64,000 nucleotides of DNA, from NCBI GenBank assembly GCA_038503065.1, contig JBCAMK010000020.1:496001-560000 (forward strand), written 5' to 3'. The number at the start of each line of letters is the position of its first letter. Position 1 is the first letter of the stretch. Positions 58,116-64,000 of this stretch are shown here, in pieces. Below the pieces are notes generated by a model. The model saw only the letters and a program-made list of their open reading frames with translations. It made no database searches and had not been told where the DNA came from. This stretch comes from Paragyromitra xinjiangensis. Lineage: Eukaryota > Ascomycota > Pezizomycetes > Pezizales > Discinaceae. A program made the translations under genes and the position numbers.

Positions 58116-60329
58116 ATGGCTGCTGCTGTGTCCACCGCCACCCTAACACCCCCTTCGTCGTCCCATGGTAGGTCGGCTGTAGGGGGTGATTGGGATTTCA
58201 GTGTTCCTATAGATGGGGTATGTCTTCCTGCCGCCTCTCGTTGCTGCGGATAGACGTACGGAACGCGTCTTCCGTGTTCCCTCCCAGCCCACTGATTATT
58301 TTTTACTCTTCCCTTAGGCCAATACGCCAGATCCTACGTTTCGAGGAAGCTCAACTTCCTCCTCAATGCCCCATCGAACCGGCTTTGATGATCATTCTCT
58401 GAATGGTCGATCACCAAATGACTTCGATCACGTGCAGCAGACTAAGGCTATGCCGCCTGTAGGTACTCATTCGTCTTCCGCGGGAGCCTCGCAGGTGCAC
58501 GTCAACGATTACCGCTTCGCTTTGCAGCAGCAGTCCTTATCAAGAGAAGAAGACTACCATAGATCTGCAACACCTGATCTACTGACTGCTCCAAAGGCTC
58601 CAATGCTACACCGCCAGGACTCGACTATTTCGTCGAATCACGATGGTGACTCGGTGTTCGACCTGTATGGGGGAGGCGGTGGGAGGATGTCAACCATCAG
58701 TGCAGGCTCATTTGTACCACCGGGCGGGGCTGAGGTGTTTCCAAGTTTTGTGAATGGGAATGATCAGGCAAATATGGCGTCAGAAGAACCGGATTCTTCG
58801 AAATGGATTCACAAAGATAAACTAGAAGAGGACGACCCAGTTTCTTCCAAGTGGATTCACAAGGAAATGCTGGAAAGAGATGATCCGGACTCTTCAAAGC
58901 GGATTCACAAGGGCAAACTAGAAAGAGACGAGCCGGATTCTTCACAGTGGATTCACAGGGACAAGCTAGAGGAGAACGATCCGGACTCTTCAAAATGGAT
59001 TCACAGAGATAAACTGGCCAAAATCGAGGCGGATGATGCGGGCGGACGTGGTGTGTACAATACGAATGTTGATTCAGGGACTTCGCGGTGGATTGACAGG
59101 GATAAGCTAGCAAGGATAGAGAGTCAGGAGCTGCAACGAGCCGGTATAGTCATTCCACGGTCCAGGGCATCAACCAGTAGTACGACATACCGAGGGAACG
59201 AGAACGAGCATCCTAGGGATCAAAAGAAACAGCGGGTTGCATCTCCCGCACCCATCGAAGACGAAGATGAGCAAATGTTAAACAATCCCAACGAGTTTAG
59301 CAACGATCTCAGAACACCTGAAGAACAGGCTGCCGACCTTATTTCTCTCCAGAACATGTCTCCTTCACGGCAATTCCGTCGAAATCCCTCTTATTCTCGA
59401 ATACCAGTTCCGACCGCCTCGCCTTTTCCTATACCTCAGCAGTATTTGGAACGCAGCGCTCCTCTATTGAGGACCGCTACTACACCCAACGGATCAGACG
59501 ATGACAAGGCTAGTCTTACGAACACCTTCATCCGCTCTCGAAAACGCTCTCACTCTGCAGGTTCGGCCTTCTTGCTCGATGACCCGGCTTCAGCCCTGCC
59601 TGCACCTGGGACCATCTCAAATCCCAAGAATCCTTCTCGAACACCAGGCTCGCCCCGCAAACAGTCAGCTCGTCCCAACTCCATGATAAAACAGCGAACT
59701 CGATCAAATCCACAGCTGCATAATCGTCCTGGCACATCGGCATCATATGCTACACATCTCAGCGGCACTGGTGGGCAGGATTCCACAAGGAAACACCATC
59801 CTGAAGGACCACCACCTTGGTCACTAGCGTCGTACACACCAGATCCAAGCTTACCCCCCGATCAGCAGATCATCCCGACAGTCGCCAAGAGAATGCAGCA
59901 GGAACAGTGGGAGAGAGATGGTGCGCCTGCGGATGTCTATGATAGAAACTTGAGACCGCTAAGGGTTCACGGAGACGAGGAGGTAGAGAAAGCTAGGCAT
60001 AGACGTACTTTGTCGCAGGAGACTCAGAATGAGAAGCCGGTAGAATGGCCGCTGAAGAGTGCTTCCACTACGCCACCACCCGAAGAACCGAAAACAGTTA
60101 GGCAAGATGCCGGATACAAAGCGATGCCTAGTGTAAGTAACATTTGGGCGGTAATTTCTTCGCTTTCGGTTAGAACTATTGCTAATGACAAACCCAGGTT
60201 AATGGCAACGCACAGCCGGGCACAACACCAGTTCAGCCGCCACCACAGCAGCAGCCTACTAGTGTGGAGGGAGGGAAGGAGAAGAAGAAGAAAGAGAAGA
60301 AGAGTTTCTGTTGTTGTGTAATATGCTAA
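58116..60329 (+). CDS. fungal protein with WIHRDKL repeats and C-terminal CCCVIC
   Basis: Three exons, 58116-58217, 58318-60132 and 60198-60329, all joined in phase 0; 682 aa. I recognise no named family. It is mostly disordered: Ser/Pro-rich with patches of charge. Residues about 193-300 hold five tandem 16-aa units of the form SSKWIHKDKLEEDDPV, then a separated sixth, SRWIDRDKLARIESQEL. Later parts are GFDD-, SPSRQFRRNPSYSRIP- and PPPWSLASYTPDPSLPPDQQ-like segments typical of conserved fungal scaffold proteins. The last exon ends with Lys-rich KEKKKKEKKSFCCCVIC, a polybasic stretch plus cysteines that fits lipid anchoring (palmitoylation or a CxxC-type prenyl site) at a membrane. A role in polarity or septation would be a guess. 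Confidence 0.76.
58792..59031 (+). repeat. 48-bp minisatellite coding the WIHRDKL motif
   Basis: Five adjacent copies of a 48-bp unit, in frame, coding 16 aa each. Copies differ by several substitutions (WIHKDKL, WIHKEML, RIHKGKL, WIHRDKL), so the array is not brand new. Period and frame are constant. Confidence 0.85.
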
Positions 60330-62309
60330 TTCTTAGCGATACCGGTTTGCATTATTGTGTAAGGGTGGATTGCAGTGACGTTCCTACATACGCCCAGATG
60401 GTTTGCTTGTTGATAGAATTGGAGCTTGCTTATATGCTTTTCATTTAAGCTACAATTTCACCGTTTTTCTTTTCAATTTCCTTCATTTTGGGGCACTGGT
60501 TCGGGGTTTGTTGGTTTTGTTGGTCTTTTTTTTGCAGGTTGAAGGAGCGACTTTTGACTTCATTGAGTTTTCTGTTCTCATCATTTGGGTGAGGGTTTTT
60601 TTATTTACAGCTATAGTCTAGCGACTTCTATCCAGCTTACCCTCCTCTATCCTCCTCTCTGCTTTCCATATATCTCCTTTGTTGTCATTGCTTTCTTTTG
60701 ATACTGGCGAATTTGAAGCGAGATGGGGTCATAATGGCGATTGTTTTTCTTTCTGGTTTTTCTTTGACATCTTGATGGTTGTGTTTTTAAAATCCTTGCT
60801 GCTGAGCTGTATCTTTTTTTAGTCTTTGCTGGTTTTCGATTTTCCTTTGCATTTACTTCTCATGGCCGGTTTGTTTCTTGGGCAGTTCCATTTCAGTACG
60901 CCCTCTTTTTTTTTTCTTTTAACGCGTACTGATCATATATCCTTAGTTGTATTGTTGTATGAGAGGAGTTTTTATTTGTTTTTTTGTGTCTAAAGAGGAG
61001 GAGAAATAACGTTGGAGGCGTGAGATCATGGTGGGGACAGTTTGGCGGGGGTGTGGGGGCGGATGTGGGGAAAATGATGGAGGGGGACGAGATAAAATGT
61101 AACACTCAGACCTGGAAGACAAAAACTTGTCCTGCTTGTGCTTGTAAGACAGACAAGATGAAAAATAATTTCTTATTTGAGATCGATGTTATCGCAAATC
61201 GTAAACTATTATTAGACCCTTCAATCAGGTGGTGACTAGTGTTGATAGGGTTGAGGTTTTTCTAGAAACCTAATAGGAACGAACGGGGATCGGTAGTTCG
61301 ATATTGGGTTATTCCAGAGCCTTGCAGACAGTTGCCGAGTTCAGGGTCGATCCCGGATTCGCTTTGACAAGTCATCGTTCCGGAATCCTGGTTAGGATGT
61401 CTCTAGGGGTTAGCCCTGGAGGCCGCGGAGGAACACAGGGGGGGAAAGAACTTCAAGGAAGATTTTTCTTCCCTGCGTGCCGTGCGCGGGCCGCTATGTG
61501 TGAATTGAGCCGCATATGTGTACTCCAGACACTGCTGTACAGACTGATATCATAAAAGGCATTTTATTCTGCAGAACAAAATGGGGAGAGAATATGGAAA
61601 CAGGAAGGTCAAATCGAGTCTGGCCCATTGATGTCGGAAGTTTTGGTGGGGGGTTGGGGCTATGACTCTTGCTGTTGTTTCTCTTCCTTCACTACCGATA
61701 CTGGATTGGGTAGTCCCATGCCGCACCTAGTTAGGGCGCCAGTTATACATAAAGTTAGGGAGTCACATTTAAGTTATTGCGTTTTGTTGAGCTTGTTGTG
61801 ATTCCGGGTTGCATGGAATGTGCATTGACTATCTTAAAGTAAGAGTCGCGGTGTCCTTAATACCTGTGCGCAGGGAGTGTAAAGCCCTTGTTATTAAGTA
61901 CCGCTTACGGTTAGGCACATACAAGCCTATTAATTTTTTGATCGGCTTATTACTTGCAGCGAGTGATTGAGAGTGATTACACGGTAGTAGTAACCCTAAC
62001 CCTTTGGCATCGGATATCGTTGATGAAAGGCACTTCCGGAACAGCGTGTATGCTCCGGGGCCGAAAAGAGATCGTTGGCCGGTCGGGGCTTTTGCTATAT
62101 AGTTGCAGAATCGGAGGTTGCTTCCGGCGTTCTCCCCCGTTTGCGGATCTTGGTGAGGTTCCTTTGTTAAGGTTTTAGGTGCGTGCCGAGCATATATCGA
62201 GGGTAGATACTGGAAATCTTGTCAAATTCCTCGGACTCTCTGGCAAGTTCATTCCTTGGGTGTTTGAAGATCATTCGTGTCAAATTCCCAGGAGGATCCT
62301 GCAGAATCG
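60330..62309. other. intergenic
   Basis: T-rich 3' region of the preceding gene to about 61000, then unremarkable sequence. Two CCCTAA units at about 61990 are too few for a telomere repeat. A CGAGTGAT motif is at 61960-61967. No gene was seen. Confidence 0.5.
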
Positions 62310-63206
62310 ATGTTGAGTATCCTTCTACCTAAAACTCCCTCGATGGAAGATCATGCACAGCTGGCAGAAGCTCAAATCCGAGAAGCTCAATCGACTCTAC
62401 ACTCTCCAACAGGCATTGCGGTGGTGAATAAGCATCAATTTGAGCAATTCCTTCAAAAACTCACTGCCCACCTCGACGTCGACATCACATCCTCGGGCAG
62501 GTTAGACAGAAGACTGGACTTCCACAGATACCCAGAAAGGGTCAGGAACATCAACTCTCACCTTCCTATGGCTGACCTGGAGCAAGTGAATCGTATCGTC
62601 CAAAATAAGTTCAATCCTTGGGATATCTCCAGGATCAGGAAAGACGATTATTTTGACACCTCCAAGAGGAATGGCGATCACACTGATTACCCAGATTTTA
62701 TGACTTGGCTTCAGTACTGGATGTATTATCAATCTGCCTTGCTATTACTCTTTCCCGAGAGTAATCTTCTTTCATGCGGGATGGCATTACACTTGCATCG
62801 CATCATTAAATGGGAGCGGATATACACTTGGTCGTCAGTCCTTGCCTATTGTATGGCCTATCATCACAAAGCTATCCAACGCGGTGTCGAGAATGCCGAC
62901 TCATGGATGCATGAGATACCGGAACTCAGAAATGCCTATTTTCATGAAACCCTTCGCAATCACCAGGCTCCACCGAATATCTCTGCCTTTCCTCAGGCAG
63001 ATCAGCCTCCTGCTACGAGGTACGCGACTAGCGAGATCCATGGACGATATAACTACAGACGCAAGTCTTATCCGGGCACGGGCTGCTATCGGCGACATTT
63101 TTGTTTTGGGTGTAGTTCTAGTATGCATTTGCATCCTGAATGTCTACTCGCTCCCGCGTTATTCGTTCAAGATTTTGAGAACGACAGGAAACGGGAGCGA
63201 AAATAG
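62310..63206 (+). CDS. gag-like hypothetical protein
   Basis: A single open frame, 298 aa from ATG 62310; the frame continues upstream to about 62277, where cccag before GAGGATCC could be a splice acceptor, so an upstream exon is possible. The middle part (DFMTWLQYWMYYQSALLLLF, then YTWSSVLAYCMAYHHK) follows the W..W..Y..A / W..VL.Y pattern I associate with gag-like proteins of fungal retroelements, and the tail has a Cys/His cluster (CYRRHFCFGCSSSMHLHPEC) like a zinc knuckle. No integrase or reverse transcriptase lies nearby, so this would be an isolated or co-opted gag, or an unrelated orphan gene. The family call is tentative. Confidence 0.45.
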   Translation: MLSILLPKTPSMEDHAQLAEAQIREAQSTLHSPTGIAVVNKHQFEQFLQKLTAHLDVDITSSGRLDRRLDFHRYPERVRNINSHLPMADLEQVNRIVQNKFNPWDISRIRKDDYFDTSKRNGDHTDYPDFMTWLQYWMYYQSALLLLFPESNLLSCGMALHLHRIIKWERIYTWSSVLAYCMAYHHKAIQRGVENADSWMHEIPELRNAYFHETLRNHQAPPNISAFPQADQPPATRYATSEIHGRYNYRRKSYPGTGCYRRHFCFGCSSSMHLHPECLLAPALFVQDFENDRKRERK

Positions 63207-64000
63207 GAAGCGAGGAAATCCGTTCCTTCTGTTTGAATTGTTATTGCTCTGGCAGCAGTAGCCATTTTTGTGTTCATAATATATCAGTCGGTTTCTGCTA
63301 GTTTCATTAGCTGGGCTTATTCGTTGATCGGAAATTTCTATTCCTATGTCGTTTGTCTTTCTTTCCATCGCAGTAACATTTTCTCTCCTTATCCGAAAGT
63401 CACTGCCCCCTTGGTATTCGCCCTTGCGGTTGGCCGAAATCTCATTCCATTGCTGCAATTTGATCCATGATTGAATCATGGAATTCATATAGTCTTGTGG
63501 CTGGGCCAGTGCCTAGGGATGCAGAGTCTGCCCCAAAGATTCTATTCATTTTAGTTGATGAAGCATAAGGATCGGTGCAGTGGTTCTTCAACTCTGATAT
63601 CCTCATTTAAGCTGGAACTTATGGCGTCTGCCTCCATTGGGCTCTTGTATCATGAATTGTTTTCTTAGGGGCTGGGGAGCTTTGTTGTATCTAGTTTGAC
63701 TTCAAATGATAGCAGTTTTTTTTGAAATAGTATCCCGAAAATCATGATCTGGTCAGCTAATCAGACCATCTTCGGTTTTTTTGCTTCGGCGACTCCTATG
63801 GAGATCCCTATCGTATAGCCCCGTAGCCCGAACACGTATGTCGGGGAGTTTTTTCAGAATATAGTTGCAAATTGCCTGGAAAGACTTGGAAACCTAGGAT
63901 AAGGGTTAGTCATTGAGCGACCTAAGAAGAGGTGAGGAGATAGGCGAAGGAAGTGGGCTCCGTCAGGTTAAACTCACTCTCTACCTAACCCATATTTGAT
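63207..64000. other. right flank without a gene
   Basis: Only short overlapping frames with T-rich composition. No terminal repeat was found to close a retroelement around the gag-like frame. Confidence 0.45.

Noticed and set aside
61985..62000. Telomere-like CCCTAACCCT
   Set aside because: Only two units; similar two-unit matches occur by chance elsewhere (for example near 12246 and 36237).

Overview
This window is nuclear DNA of a filamentous ascomycete (Pezizomycotina). The evidence is short (about 45-90 nt) GT-AG introns with TACTAAC-like branch sites, intergenic stretches of 0.3-5 kb, pyrimidine-rich leaders, and a divergent acl1/acl2 pair encoding the two-subunit ATP-citrate lyase of ascomycetes. 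I could not fix the order; an early-diverging class such as Pezizomycetes is only a guess. No rRNA, tRNA, CRISPR array or plasmid-like feature was seen.

Layout. 1-4 kb: no gene. 4.0-5.8 kb (-): GFD2/YDR514C-like DEDDh exonuclease. 6.7-8.2 kb (+): BTB/POZ protein with a Glu-Pro tract and a cysteine-rich tail. 9.5-12.0 kb (-): ING-family PHD-finger protein. 12-20 kb: mostly empty, with a frameshifted acyltransferase-like (GNAT) pseudogene at 14.7-15.5 kb. 20.5-22.4 kb (+): Ser/Thr-rich single-pass membrane protein. 25.4-31.3 kb: acl2 (-) and acl1 (+) back to back across a 1.4-kb promoter. 31.8-32.9 kb: TPT1 tRNA 2'-phosphotransferase. 33.4-33.9 kb: a 423-bp MITE with 28-bp terminal inverted repeats and a TA duplication. 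34.2-35.6 kb: ERG24 sterol C14 reductase. 36.4-38.0 kb: F-box/ankyrin protein. 39.0-40.4 kb: MRH-domain (MRL1-like) sorting receptor. 41.2-44.2 kb: protein kinase fused to 16 ankyrin repeats of exactly 105 bp each. 46.4-47.6 kb (-): triple-KH RNA-binding protein. 50.1-50.5 kb (+): dithiol glutaredoxin. 50.8-52.0 kb (-): AIM18/AIM46-like mitochondrial protein. 52.4-53.4 kb (-): membrane-anchored UBL-BAG co-chaperone. 53.4-58.1 kb: empty apart from possible remnants. 58.1-60.3 kb (+): protein of unknown function with WIHRDKL repeats and a CCCVIC tail. 62.3-63.2 kb: gag-like ORF.

Most genes are unrelated housekeeping functions. The functional unit is the acl pair, whose subunits form one cytosolic enzyme making acetyl-CoA; ERG24 lies downstream in a pathway that uses that acetyl-CoA. 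The accessory part is 36-44 kb, where two ankyrin proteins with different N-terminal modules (F-box, kinase) flank a receptor gene. The kinase-ankyrin gene is the strongest candidate for something little described: an output domain joined to a rapidly homogenising repeat array, an architecture that resembles fungal non-self recognition proteins.

Exon borders were worked out by hand from splice consensus, reading phase and family similarity. Start codons are noted where unsure.
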